Below, one piece after another: positions 7,713-16,868 of a DNA stretch of 61,149 bases (its first letter is position 1; the number at the start of each line of letters is the position of its first letter). The translations under genes and the position numbers were made by a program. The DNA is from Sulfurimonas sp. RIFOXYB12_FULL_35_9 (GTDB lineage Bacteria; Campylobacterota; Campylobacteria; Campylobacterales; Sulfurimonadaceae), in NCBI GenBank assembly GCA_001829715.1, contig MICC01000104.1, positions 1 through 61,149 of the forward strand, in the 5' to 3' direction. The notes beneath the pieces were generated by a model. The model made no database searches. It had not been told where the DNA came from and saw only the letters and a list, made by a program, of their open reading frames with translations.

Positions 7713-8288
7713 ATGAGCTATTTTCCAGCTTTTTTAAAACTTGACGATAAAAAGATTTTAATCGTCGGGGGCGGCAGGATAGCTTGTGAGAAGTTGGGGC
7801 ATCTTTTAGATTTCACTTCAAATATTTCTATCATTGCAGTTGAATTATCTGATGAAATGAGTGCTATTATAGAAGGCAGGCATCTTCATTTTGAAAAAAG
7901 ATGCTATCAGAAAGGCGATATTAAAGATTTTGCAATCGTCATAGTCGCAATTGATAATATTCCTCTTCAAGCAGAGATATTTCAAGAGTCAAAAGAGTAC
8001 GGTTGCCTTTGCAACTGTGTTGATTCTGCAGAATATTGCGATTTTATCTTCCCGTCGTATCTGAAAAAAGACGACTTAACGATTGCCGTATCTACTTCAG
8101 GAGCTTCTCCTGCAGTTGCAAAGCAGTTAAAAAAGTATCTTCAACGTTTAATTCCCTCGGATATAGGTGAATTTTTACAAGAGATGAAAAAACTAAGAGA
8201 ATCTCTGCCAAAAGGCAAAGAGAGAATGAAAATGCTTGAAACAAAAGCACAAGATTATTTTAATAACCGGAGTAGTAAATGGATGTAA
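7713..8288 (+). CDS. Precorrin-2 dehydrogenase / sirohydrochlorin ferrochelatase (CysG N-terminal type)
   Basis: The protein has the Met8p/CysG N-terminal layout: Rossmann loop ILIVGGGRIACEK near the start, a central CNCVDSAEYCDFIFPS segment, and STSGASPAVAKQLK typical of the family. It oxidises precorrin-2 to sirohydrochlorin and may insert iron to give siroheme, feeding heme d1. I chose ATG 7713 rather than the in-frame ATG 7680 because a strong AAGGGA site precedes 7713 and the predicted FNR-dependent transcript starts near 7687. Product 191 residues. It overlaps the next gene by 10 nt. Confidence 0.88.
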   Translation: MSYFPAFLKLDDKKILIVGGGRIACEKLGHLLDFTSNISIIAVELSDEMSAIIEGRHLHFEKRCYQKGDIKDFAIVIVAIDNIPLQAEIFQESKEYGCLCNCVDSAEYCDFIFPSYLKKDDLTIAVSTSGASPAVAKQLKKYLQRLIPSDIGEFLQEMKKLRESLPKGKERMKMLETKAQDYFNNRSSKWM

Positions 8289-8656
8289 AAAAAGCTTTGA
8301 TATTTGGAGTTATAGCGGCATCTGTTGTTTTGGGAACGCTATCTATGAAGAGGGCGATGCCTGATGCAAAAGAAGATCGAATATATGAGGCTATAAAAGT
8401 TTATAGTCCTTATATGCTTGAAAAAAGAATCGGCGGGTTGGAGATCGTCGATAAGCGTAATGGTCAAAAAGAGAAACCAAGCGCTGCAGAAGTTTTTCAT
8501 AGACAAGACGAGCTTGATAAAAAGTGGGGTAAAGAGTACCTGAAAGTCGAAAATAATGAGCTTATCGTAATGGGTGAAAATAATCAAACAATTACAAGAA
8601 TTTTTATCGAAAATGAGAGTGAGAGAAAGTTTTTAAAAAGATTCTTCGGAATCTAA
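8279..8656 (+). CDS. Membrane-anchored hypothetical protein
   Basis: A 125-residue protein with one N-terminal helix (residues 5-22) and a charged, probably extracytoplasmic domain with no cysteines. A GGAG ribosome site sits inside the end of the preceding precorrin-2 dehydrogenase gene, and the two genes overlap by 10 nt, so they are co-transcribed. It converges with the MFS gene, overlapping its end by 4 nt. No family recognised. Confidence 0.65.
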   Translation: MDVKKALIFGVIAASVVLGTLSMKRAMPDAKEDRIYEAIKVYSPYMLEKRIGGLEIVDKRNGQKEKPSAAEVFHRQDELDKKWGKEYLKVENNELIVMGENNQTITRIFIENESERKFLKRFFGI

Positions 8657-9858
8657 TCTCTCAGTTTCAACGAGAGATAGAGCGCTCCAAAAAGCACCGC
8701 TACCGAAACACTATAGAGAGCCGTATAGTTGAAGTAGTGTAAGATTGCCCCTCCGGCAATTGAGAAAAACATCCCCAAAGAGACGATATTCATCTGAAGA
8801 GCAATATAAATAGGTCTTTTATCCGCAGGTGCGATTTTTAGTATAAGGTTGCTTGATGCAATACGGTTTCCGTCCATTGAAGCCCCTATTAAAAAGAAAA
8901 TTAACATATACTCGTAAATGGAAGATGCACCAAATGCCAAAGCTGTTGCTGCTATTTGAAGAGAGATAGAGAGCCTTGCAGTCAATATGTTTTTTCCCTC
9001 TCCGCTGAGTTTCCCCCATAAAAAATTACTTACCATCGCACCTATCATCTGAGTTGTTATCAAAGATCCGATAGCGACACCGTCCAGTTCTATTTTTTGC
9101 TGTGCATCCAAAATAATAAATGGAAGAGCAATTAGGTATCCGTATGCCAAAAGAAAGGTGCTTACTTGAATTTGTAAATTTTTATCTGCTTGTAAAATCG
9201 CATAAGAATTTTGTAAAAACTCTTTAAAGGAGCTCTCTTTTTTAGAAACTTCCTCTTTTATCGGCTCATCCACTAGAGCAAAAGCGATATAGCCAAGACC
9301 CATAATAAAAGAACTGATAATAAAGAGATATCCGTAGCTTTGCGGAGCTTCAAAAGATTCTAAAATCCAAGCAGCAAGTGCACCGCTTAAAAGCCCTCCT
9401 GCACCGCTGAAAAACTGCCTATATGCCATAGTTTTACCGCGAAATTTATGACTAAAGATTTTAGCCATTATCTCTCTAAAGTATATTGCGGCAAAACCGG
9501 CACTAAAAGAGAAGATAAATAGCCCAAAGCCTATTGAAGCAAGAGTAATATTTGGATAGTTGTCGCCAAAAATTATGATGGTAACACCGATAAGAAACCA
9601 TGCTAAAAATCGAACAAAAAATATACGGCGAAGATAAGGCATCATAAGCTTGTAGCTCTGTGCATGAAATGCGGCAAAGAGCTGTACCACAACGGCTCCG
9701 CCACGAAGAAGTGCCGCAAAAAATCCTACAAGCATGGAACTGCCGCCGAAGTAGTTTACGATAAGAGGCAAAATAGTAGATGGCTCGGCAATGGTCGTAC
9801 CTATTGCCAAGAAGAAACCATGTAATATGTTTTTTACATGGCTGGAAAATTTATCCAT
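8653..9858 (-). CDS. Major facilitator superfamily transporter
   Basis: A 401-residue protein with about twelve hydrophobic helices and the MFS two-half layout, including a charged linker around residues 200-215 (DEPIKEEVSKKESS). The loop HKFRGKTMAYRQFFSGAGG after helix 4 is typical of the superfamily. It overlaps the end of the YbiB-like gene by 8 nt and is translated from the same operon. The substrate cannot be told; the neighbourhood of tetrapyrrole and nitrite genes is suggestive only. Confidence 0.8.
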   Translation of the reverse strand: MDKFSSHVKNILHGFFLAIGTTIAEPSTILPLIVNYFGGSSMLVGFFAALLRGGAVVVQLFAAFHAQSYKLMMPYLRRIFFVRFLAWFLIGVTIIIFGDNYPNITLASIGFGLFIFSFSAGFAAIYFREIMAKIFSHKFRGKTMAYRQFFSGAGGLLSGALAAWILESFEAPQSYGYLFIISSFIMGLGYIAFALVDEPIKEEVSKKESSFKEFLQNSYAILQADKNLQIQVSTFLLAYGYLIALPFIILDAQQKIELDGVAIGSLITTQMIGAMVSNFLWGKLSGEGKNILTARLSISLQIAATALAFGASSIYEYMLIFFLIGASMDGNRIASSNLILKIAPADKRPIYIALQMNIVSLGMFFSIAGGAILHYFNYTALYSVSVAVLFGALYLSLKLRD

Positions 9859-10747
9859 TTAGTTTTTCGTAAGCTTCATCTATGCTGTTAGCTTTTTGTG
9901 CTACAAAAAGATGGATAGCCGCATTTAATCGTGCAAGTTTTAAAAACTCGTCTGAGGGGTTGTTCGTCTGATCAAGCGACTCTTCAATTGTTATTCTCTC
10001 CCATGACTTTGTGTAGTTGATGCCGTAACGTTCCGGTTCAATGATAAACTCTTCAACTTCACCGTCTCTTACAAGCCATAGTCTTCCTTTGCTGAAGAGT
10101 TCAGGCGTTCCCTCATTTCCTTGAATCAACCCAAACTGCTTATATCTGTCGGAGAAAACCTCGACATATTTTTTTACATACGGCTTATGAAATACGCCTG
10201 TTATGGCAAATTCGCTAGAAGCTACATGTGTTAGTTTTTCTATCGTATTAAGTCCGGTACGAAGCCCAAGACGCATGCGAAGCGGTGTTAGCTCATGCAT
10301 CTCTTTAAAAAAATGTGCTCTGTCAAAATAGTGAACATTCTTAGAGAGATCCATTCTTGTTGCCACCTCTTTGAGCGTAATTCCGGCTTTTGCAGGTGCT
10401 AAATCATCACCTACGACTACAAGATTTAATCCGGAATTCTCAAGCACTTTCGCAACAAGGGGAAAGATAAATGGATTGTTTACTTTTCCGTCAAATGGAT
10501 AACCAAGTTCTAAAGAGTTAGGCACTAATGTTTTTTTAATAAATCCATCACATGCTTCAACTACGCCTCTAAACTCGTCCGTAGTCTCCGGTTTAAGCCT
10601 CCACCCAAGTAAAAAAGCGGCAATCTGCTCGCTGTGAACCTCTTGTTTTAAAACCGCTTCCATCATCTCTTTTGACTCTTGCAAGGTTAAATCTCTATTC
10701 CCTTTTACGCCTGTTCCTACCGCATGAATATATTTAAAAAAATCCAT
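9851..10747 (-). CDS. YbiB/TrpD2-like protein (anthranilate phosphoribosyltransferase fold)
   Basis: The 298-residue protein follows the TrpD fold: a helical N-terminal domain (LTLQESKEMMEAVLKQEVHSEQIAAFL) and a larger alpha/beta domain, but the phosphoribosyl-diphosphate loop GTGGD of true TrpD is missing, as in YbiB/TrpD2 proteins, which bind nucleic acid in E. coli. A biosynthetic role in tryptophan is therefore unlikely. It is upstream of and overlapping the MFS gene. ATG start at 10747. Confidence 0.72.
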   Translation of the reverse strand: MDFFKYIHAVGTGVKGNRDLTLQESKEMMEAVLKQEVHSEQIAAFLLGWRLKPETTDEFRGVVEACDGFIKKTLVPNSLELGYPFDGKVNNPFIFPLVAKVLENSGLNLVVVGDDLAPAKAGITLKEVATRMDLSKNVHYFDRAHFFKEMHELTPLRMRLGLRTGLNTIEKLTHVASSEFAITGVFHKPYVKKYVEVFSDRYKQFGLIQGNEGTPELFSKGRLWLVRDGEVEEFIIEPERYGINYTKSWERITIEESLDQTNNPSDEFLKLARLNAAIHLFVAQKANSIDEAYEKLNG

Positions 10748-10790
10748 TTCTTTTCTCTGCTTTTACAATTTTTTTTATTTCTCGGTATGA

Positions 10791-10796
10791 TATAAT
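10791..10796 (+). promoter_or_regulatory. Probable -10 box upstream of the first SDR gene
   Basis: TATAAT in an AT-rich tract, 42 nt before the ATG of the SDR gene. No -35 element is evident, as is common for sigma-70 promoters of Campylobacterota. A partial TTGAT half-site follows at 10800-10804 but its partner half is poor. Confidence 0.45.
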
Positions 10797-10832
10797 CATT
10801 TGATTAATATGAGATAATAAAAGGTATTTTAA

Positions 10833-11651
10833 ATGTCAAATATAGTTTTAGTTACAGGTGCGAGTTCCGGCATGGGAAGAGCAACAGTAGAACTTTTAGC
10901 AAAAAAAGATTTTATAGTTTACGCCGCGACAAGAGATATAAAGACATTCATAGATTTAAACGATAGCAATATAATTCCCGTAGAACTCGATTTGACAAAT
11001 CAGCAAAGCATAGATAAAGTAATCGAGCGCATAAAGCAGAAACATAAAAAAATTGATGTTCTTGTAAACAATGCCGGTTACGGTTTGGTTTCAACCGTAG
11101 AAGATGTAACGGAAGATGAGATGTACAACCAATTTAACATCAATGTGTTTGGGGTTCTGCGAGTTTGTAAAAGTGTAATCCCTTTAATGAGAGAAGAGCG
11201 TAGCGGAGTCATCATAAACATAAGCTCGTTTCTTGGAAAAATCGGTCTACCGCTTTTGACTCTGTATAACTCTAGTAAATACGCTGTTGAGGGCATAACC
11301 GACTCCTTGCGTTATGAGCTAAAAGATTTTAACATTAGAGTTCACTCCATAATGCCAGGTTTTTTTGACACGAAATTTGCACGAGAAAATCTTGTTACAA
11401 ACGCCAAAACATTCGATAAAGAGTCCCCGTACGCAGCTCTTGTTTCAAATTTGGCACCGATTGTAGTAGATCAGATAAACAACGGAAACAGTGCTTTGGA
11501 GGTGGCGGATATGATTTTAGAGATAATCCAAAACCCAAAATTCAGTGCTCATGCAACGGTAGGGGATAAAGCTAAAAAATTTATTCCTATGAAAAAAGAG
11601 TTAAGCGATGAAGATTTTGAGAGGCGAGTAGTGGAGTATTACAACTTATAA
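10833..11651 (+). CDS. Short-chain dehydrogenase/reductase (paralogue 1)
   Basis: A 272-residue classical SDR: cofactor loop TGASSGMG at residues 8-15, NNAG near 80, catalytic Ser in INISS, and YNSSK as the YxxxK motif. It probably oxidises or reduces a hydroxyl/keto compound with NAD(P). It is strongly similar to the SDR at 12677: both share SGVIINISSFLGK and NNAGYG, so they are paralogues. Its stop overlaps the start of the AraC gene by 1 nt, so regulator and enzyme are co-transcribed. Confidence 0.9.
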   Translation: MSNIVLVTGASSGMGRATVELLAKKDFIVYAATRDIKTFIDLNDSNIIPVELDLTNQQSIDKVIERIKQKHKKIDVLVNNAGYGLVSTVEDVTEDEMYNQFNINVFGVLRVCKSVIPLMREERSGVIINISSFLGKIGLPLLTLYNSSKYAVEGITDSLRYELKDFNIRVHSIMPGFFDTKFARENLVTNAKTFDKESPYAALVSNLAPIVVDQINNGNSALEVADMILEIIQNPKFSAHATVGDKAKKFIPMKKELSDEDFERRVVEYYNL

Positions 11652-12574
11652 TGGAGAGCCTGTTTTTTAACATTACCAGCACGAAATATAGAGTTACAGA
11701 GCTTTTAAATAGTGAAAATGAGTATATTAAAAGAGTAGATATTTCAAACGGAATCTTTTTTTTAGATATACATGTGACTCAAACTAAAATCCAAACCCAC
11801 TTTAAAAATCTTGATAGAATGGTAGCGATTTGTGTTGTAAAAGAGGGAACTCTTAAGATACATGACAATATTGAAAAAAGTGAGTTTTATTTAAACCAAA
11901 ACACCATAAATATAGTCGCTTCATCCAAACAAGATTTGACGATTAGTACAGACGAAAATGAGAACAGAGATGTTTTCATACTTTTTATTGCAGATTTTTT
12001 TCTAAAGAGATATCTGAGTACAAATCCTAACGAGCCGATAGATTTTTTATACAATCTGCTTAAAGAAAATATTACATGTAAACTTATAAACACTCAACCC
12101 ATTGACGCACTCAGCTTATATATAATTGACAAAATAATAAATATCAAGCCCTATTCCACGATGAAAAGCATTACATGTGAACATAATATTTTAGAATTTA
12201 TGATACAAAGACTTAACCTGTTGGACATGGCAGATAAACACTTAGCCGATGATGAGCTGTGTATATCTAAAAATGCGAAAGAGATCCTGCTTAAAAATTT
12301 TACAAACCCTCCGACTATTGAACTTCTTGCTCACTTGTGTGCTACAAATGAATCAAAACTGAAGAAAGTATTTAAAAAAGTGTATAAAACCACGATTTAC
12401 GAGTATGTACAAAAACTTCGCCTTGAAAAAGCAAATCTGCTTTTAAAAGAGCAGCTCTTAAATATCGGTGAAATAGCAAAAGAGGTGGGATATAAACATC
12501 AAGGACACTTTTCAAAGCTATTTTTTGAGACTTATGGAGTTTACCCGAAAGATTTACTTAAAAAAAATTCATAA
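11651..12574 (+). CDS. AraC-family transcriptional regulator
   Basis: Of 307 residues, the first ~200 form a divergent ligand-binding/cupin-like part. The C-terminal ~85 residues form the AraC double helix-turn-helix: LAHLCATNESKLKKVFKKV is the first helix pair, and IGEIAKEVGYKHQGHFSKLF is the conserved second helix signature. It is co-transcribed with the first SDR and sits directly upstream of the second SDR and the cytochrome operon, so it likely controls both. The inducer is unknown. Confidence 0.88.
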   Translation: MESLFFNITSTKYRVTELLNSENEYIKRVDISNGIFFLDIHVTQTKIQTHFKNLDRMVAICVVKEGTLKIHDNIEKSEFYLNQNTINIVASSKQDLTISTDENENRDVFILFIADFFLKRYLSTNPNEPIDFLYNLLKENITCKLINTQPIDALSLYIIDKIINIKPYSTMKSITCEHNILEFMIQRLNLLDMADKHLADDELCISKNAKEILLKNFTNPPTIELLAHLCATNESKLKKVFKKVYKTTIYEYVQKLRLEKANLLLKEQLLNIGEIAKEVGYKHQGHFSKLFFETYGVYPKDLLKKNS

Positions 12575-12676
12575 AATCCTCTTAGTGCTAAAATAAAATT
12601 CTTCTGTTGCTAAAAACGACTTGATTGATATCTCTTTTTTGCATATACTTAAAATATCAAATTGTAGGAGAAGATA

Positions 12677-13489
12677 ATGTCAAAAGTAGTTTTAATCACA
12701 GGTGCAACTTCGGGAATGGGTGAGCTTAGTGCAAAATTTTTAGCTGATAATGGTTACACGGTATATGCAGGTTCAAGAGATGAGAATGTAAAAGTCGGCG
12801 GTGGAAATCTAAAGCATGTTTATATTGATGTTACGAAAACTCAAAGCATAAAAGATGCTATAGCTTCTATTATAAAAAACGAAGGCAAGATTGACGTGCT
12901 TGTAAACAATGCCGGTTACGGGCTTTTAGCAACGCTTGAAGAGGGGACTGACGAAGAGATTTTCAATCAATTTGATGTTAATGTTTTCGGGCTTATAAAA
13001 ACTACAAGAGAGGTGCTTCTTTACATGAGAGAGGCAAAGAGCGGAGTTATCATTAACATCAGTTCATTTCTAGGCAAAATGGGACTTCCGCTTCTTTCTC
13101 ATTATAACGCTTCAAAATATGCGGTTGAGGGGATTGTGGACTCGCTTAGGTTTGAAACGCTTCCGTTTGGCATAAGAGTTCACTCTATCCAGTCTGGGCT
13201 TTTTGGTACAAACTTTGTAAAAAAAGGGTTAGTCGCAAATGCACAAACGACAAGCCAAAATTCTCCATACAAAGATTTGGTAGCTCACTTTGTTCCGATT
13301 GTGGCAAAAGCTATCAACGAAGGACCAAACCCACAACCGATAGCCGATGCAATAAAGCTGATAATAGAAGATGAAAATGCTCCTATCTCTGTACCTGTCG
13401 GTGCTGAAGCTGTAGCATTTGTTCCATTGAGAAAAGAGCTGAGTGACAAAGAGTTCGAACAAAAAATCAAAGATACTTTTGGGATTTAG
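12677..13489 (+). CDS. Short-chain dehydrogenase/reductase (paralogue 2)
   Basis: A 270-residue classical SDR with TGATSGMG at residues 8-15, NNAGYG near 80-85, INISS and YNASK catalytic motifs. The ATG follows an AGGAG site. It is a close relative of the SDR at 10833, which lies on the other side of the AraC regulator. The stop codon is immediately followed by the ATG of the three-heme peroxidase-like gene, so it heads that operon. Confidence 0.9.
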   Translation: MSKVVLITGATSGMGELSAKFLADNGYTVYAGSRDENVKVGGGNLKHVYIDVTKTQSIKDAIASIIKNEGKIDVLVNNAGYGLLATLEEGTDEEIFNQFDVNVFGLIKTTREVLLYMREAKSGVIINISSFLGKMGLPLLSHYNASKYAVEGIVDSLRFETLPFGIRVHSIQSGLFGTNFVKKGLVANAQTTSQNSPYKDLVAHFVPIVAKAINEGPNPQPIADAIKLIIEDENAPISVPVGAEAVAFVPLRKELSDKEFEQKIKDTFGI

Positions 13490-14683
13490 ATGAAAAAGAT
13501 ACTCTTTTATGCACTCATTCTTGCAGCTACGGTTCTGAGTACAATTTTATTAATAGCGTTTTTGATGCCTAAAAAAATAATTCCAAACTATAGCGATGAA
13601 AAATTAAGAGAGTTAGCTTTATCAAAGGGGCTTAAGCCCGTTCCTTCTTCATACGAAGAGCTGCTAAAGTTGGTAGACGATGTGCAGAATCCTATGACAC
13701 CCGAGAAGATTGCACTTGGGTCTGAGCTGTTTTTTGATACAAATCTATCGAAAAACAGAAAAACCAGTTGTGCAACATGCCACTCTTTTGATAAAGATAT
13801 TCAAAACAGAGGGGCACTTCTAAGCACACTTATGGCAAAGAATCCTGAGATTACAAGTTGCGCGGCATGTCATCTTAGGGATCAAAGCGGGGTAGATAGA
13901 TTTACATTTTCAGAAGGTGACAGCGGCACACAACATCCAAATATGCTAAATACACAAACTATTCTCAATACCTCTTTCGCAAAATATTTCACATGGAGCG
14001 GTGAAGTGCAGAGCATACAAGAACAGAGCGCAAACTCATTTCAAGCGCATTACAAAATGAATTTAACGCCAAAAGAAGTAGAGGAGCGAATAAAAGAGAA
14101 CCCAAAATACGCGGCACACTTTGATGAGGTCTTTAAAGATGGCATAAGCTTTGAAAATACAACCAAAGCGATAGAAACATATGTCAAAACTCTTACGACA
14201 AGAAGTGCCTACGATAGATATTTAGAAGGGGACAATAGTGCTATAAGTCATGAAGCAAAAAGAGGTTTGGCAAACTTTATAGGCTTTGGATGCAAGGGAT
14301 GCCACAATGACATAAGCTTGGGAGGTCAAAGTATACAAAGATTTCCGCTAAGAGAATTTGCACAGGTTTATGACTTAAAACTAAATTTTGAAATATTTCC
14401 AGAACTAAAAAGACTTGATAGCGAATTTCCTTTTGAAAATAACGGCGGATATCTGGGTAAAAAGAACGAGCATCTTTTTCGTGTACCGATTTTAAGAAAT
14501 GTTACAAAAACTTCTCCCTATTTTCATAACGGAGCCGTGCCTAAAATAAGAGAAGCGGTGGATGTTATGGCAAGACATCAGCTCGGTCGCCATTTGACTC
14601 TTTCTCAAATAGATGAAATTGTGGCATTTTTACAAACGCTTGAAGGCGATTTAGTCGATTACGGCATAAAAGGTGAAAAATGA
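13490..14683 (+). CDS. Cytochrome c peroxidase/MauG-family protein with three heme c sites
   Basis: A 397-residue exported protein with an N-terminal membrane anchor (residues 4-26). It has the di-heme peroxidase layout: an N-terminal CATCH (94-98), a C-terminal CKGCH (268-272), and RVPILRNVTKTSPYFHNGAV near the end. An additional CAACH (124-128) lies in the first domain, where ordinary two-heme peroxidases have none. The family reduces H2O2 or oxidises partners in the periplasm. It abuts the SDR stop and overlaps the multiheme cytochrome gene by 4 nt, so an electron path from the b/c cytochrome is likely. Confidence 0.85.
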   Translation: MKKILFYALILAATVLSTILLIAFLMPKKIIPNYSDEKLRELALSKGLKPVPSSYEELLKLVDDVQNPMTPEKIALGSELFFDTNLSKNRKTSCATCHSFDKDIQNRGALLSTLMAKNPEITSCAACHLRDQSGVDRFTFSEGDSGTQHPNMLNTQTILNTSFAKYFTWSGEVQSIQEQSANSFQAHYKMNLTPKEVEERIKENPKYAAHFDEVFKDGISFENTTKAIETYVKTLTTRSAYDRYLEGDNSAISHEAKRGLANFIGFGCKGCHNDISLGGQSIQRFPLREFAQVYDLKLNFEIFPELKRLDSEFPFENNGGYLGKKNEHLFRVPILRNVTKTSPYFHNGAVPKIREAVDVMARHQLGRHLTLSQIDEIVAFLQTLEGDLVDYGIKGEK

Positions 14684-16488
14684 AAGCCATATATATAAAA
14701 ATTGCGGTTTTTGTGATGTTTTTTACGGGAATATTACAAATGAAACTCTTTGGCATCGCTTGGGAAAATTTTAGAATTATTCAAGCTCTGCATATTGCTG
14801 TTTCTATTATAGTTATGCTCTTGTTAATTACCCCTTTTATTTATGGACATATCTATAAATACTCTTTTGTCAAAAAAGTAAAAAGTCCGGAAGGATGGGT
14901 TTTGCTGGGTTCATTTTTGCTTCTTTTGTGCAGCGGAATTTATCTATTTTTTATAGGAAATCGCGGTGGAGACCTGTTTGGAACTATCTCTTTTAACACT
15001 CATCTCTATGGCTCATTTCTTCTAGTTCTCTTTTTTATATACCACACAATGAAGCAGCAAAAACCAAATCTGGGGTTTGCGATGCTTTTGGTGTTGATTG
15101 TTTCTCTGAATCCATCTTCTGTTTATGCAGATACTACAAAACTTTCTCAAATGAAAGTAGAGAGCAAGAACGGTTCTTTTCACAGTGAAGATTGGACAAA
15201 CTCTGCAAAATGCAAATCCTGTCACAGCGATATTTTTGCCCAGTGGAGTGACTCCAACCACAAACATATAGCAGGCTCAAATCCGTACTATATGGCGATG
15301 GAGACTTTGGCTGGTGAAGCAGAAGGCGAGGAGTTTCGTAAATGGTGTATGGGCTGCCACAATCCAAGTGCGATTACAATGGGTTTTGGAAAAACGACAC
15401 ATGCCATGGATGGTAATTTTTTAAGTAATGATATTTTTGAAAAAAATGCAAAAGCACTTACCGATGATTTTAAAACACATGGCAATTTCAGGCTGGAAGA
15501 GGGAGTTTCTTGCATCACATGTCATCAAATTACAAAAGCTGAGGGAAGCGGAAACGCTTCATACACTATTTCACTCGATCGCAAGAAATACGCATTTGAA
15601 GATAGCACTTCAAAAGCCGGACATTATCTTAGTGAAAAACTTATTAATTCAAATCCTCAAGTTCATAAGGAGAGTTACTCAAATCCGCTCTACAAAGAGA
15701 GCAGATATTGTGCCTCATGCCACGATGAGTTTCATCCAAAAACAGATGTGAAAATAGTATCAACATTTAAAGAGTGGGAAAAATCACCATACAACAACCC
15801 AAATGATAAAAGCAAACATAAAACATGTATAGATTGCCATATGACAAATCTTGAAAATGACAAATTCGCACCGCTAAGCGGGGTTTCTACAGATGGCGGA
15901 GTTGTAAAAAAAGATGTGAAAGTTCACTATTTTGCAGGTTCAAACCACTTTTTATCAGGGCTGAAAAATAAAGTACATGAAGAGCAAACCATACAACTGC
16001 TCAAAACTTCCGCGAAACTTGACGTAGATATAAAAGATTCAAAATTAGTCGTCGGCGTTACGAATGTCGGAGCGGGACACCATCTTCCTACAGGTGTTGC
16101 CGATTTTAGAGAGTTATGGCTTGACGTGACTATAACGGATAAAAGCGGTAAGGTTATACTCTCTAGCGGTAAACTAAAGAGTGACGGAAACATCCAAGAC
16201 GGCAGCAGATTTTTTCAAAAAGTGTTCGGTGATGAGAATGGCAAACCGGTGGGACTGCTGTTTTGGAAGTATAAAATATTGCTTAGCGATACAAGAATAG
16301 CATCAAAAGAACGAAGAGTCGAGAGTTATGAGATAGATAAAAATGTGATTTATCCGCTAAGCGTGAATGTAAAATTAAACTTCCGAATATATCCTCAGTG
16401 GGCAACGGATGCAGTTAAAACAATTTATCCAAACCTTCCAAATCCTCCTGTTCTTGAGTTAATCAAAGTAACTAAAGAGTTTCAGTGA
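14680..16488 (+). CDS. Membrane cytochrome: four-helix b-type-like domain fused to five-heme c domain
   Basis: The 602-residue protein begins with four membrane helices (to residue ~125) carrying His38, His57, His108 and His122, a paired layout suited to two b hemes. A further hydrophobic stretch ending in VYA (about 131-150) leads to a periplasmic domain with five CXXCH motifs at 178, 223, 278, 344 and 383, cytochrome c554-like. The remaining ~210 residues are beta-rich without heme sites, with GAGHHLPTGVADFRELW. It could draw electrons from the quinol pool and pass them to the adjacent peroxidase-like protein. Both functions are inferred. Confidence 0.78.
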   Translation: MKAIYIKIAVFVMFFTGILQMKLFGIAWENFRIIQALHIAVSIIVMLLLITPFIYGHIYKYSFVKKVKSPEGWVLLGSFLLLLCSGIYLFFIGNRGGDLFGTISFNTHLYGSFLLVLFFIYHTMKQQKPNLGFAMLLVLIVSLNPSSVYADTTKLSQMKVESKNGSFHSEDWTNSAKCKSCHSDIFAQWSDSNHKHIAGSNPYYMAMETLAGEAEGEEFRKWCMGCHNPSAITMGFGKTTHAMDGNFLSNDIFEKNAKALTDDFKTHGNFRLEEGVSCITCHQITKAEGSGNASYTISLDRKKYAFEDSTSKAGHYLSEKLINSNPQVHKESYSNPLYKESRYCASCHDEFHPKTDVKIVSTFKEWEKSPYNNPNDKSKHKTCIDCHMTNLENDKFAPLSGVSTDGGVVKKDVKVHYFAGSNHFLSGLKNKVHEEQTIQLLKTSAKLDVDIKDSKLVVGVTNVGAGHHLPTGVADFRELWLDVTITDKSGKVILSSGKLKSDGNIQDGSRFFQKVFGDENGKPVGLLFWKYKILLSDTRIASKERRVESYEIDKNVIYPLSVNVKLNFRIYPQWATDAVKTIYPNLPNPPVLELIKVTKEFQ

Positions 16489-16868
16489 AAATTCTCTTTG
16501 GCTTGCTTTTACTATCCTCTTTTGCTTTTTGTGAACACATAAGGTGGCAAAATGATTATGAAAAAGCTCTCATGGAGGCTAAAAAAGAAAAAAAGGAGAT
16601 ACTGCTTCTGATATTAAAAAAAGAGTGCGCAAAATGTAAAACTATCTTTACTGATATTTTTAACTCAAAAGAGATAGAGGAAAAGATTAACGAAAAATAT
16701 ATATCCGCAGTAGTCTTTTTTGAAGATAAAAACAGTTATCCGATTGAACTTTTTTATACGCAACAGTTTCCTGCTCTCTTTTTTGTATCAAAAGAGGATG
16801 AGTCGTTCTTAGAAAAACCGCTTTTTGGGGAATTTACAAAAGAAGAATTAAAAAAGAGTTTATTGTAG
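16485..16868 (+). CDS. Secreted thioredoxin-like protein
   Basis: A 127-residue protein with a signal peptide (MKILFGLLLLSSFAFC) and a thioredoxin-like fold carrying a single CxxC (CAKC, residues 48-51). The initiation codon is GTG, overlapping the previous stop by 4 nt. In an operon with multiheme cytochromes, a role in keeping heme-binding cysteines reduced or in peroxide defence is plausible but not shown. Confidence 0.75.
   Translation: MKILFGLLLLSSFAFCEHIRWQNDYEKALMEAKKEKKEILLLILKKECAKCKTIFTDIFNSKEIEEKINEKYISAVVFFEDKNSYPIELFYTQQFPALFFVSKEDESFLEKPLFGEFTKEELKKSLL

Noticed and set aside
10800..10813. TTGATTAATATGAG as an FNR box for the first SDR gene
   Set aside because: Only the left half matches, and it would fall at the start site of the TATAAT promoter rather than upstream.
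12621..12634. TTGATTGATATCTC as an FNR box for the second SDR/cytochrome operon
   Set aside because: The second half-site is poor, and class II spacing would place the transcript start inside the ribosome site at about 12669.
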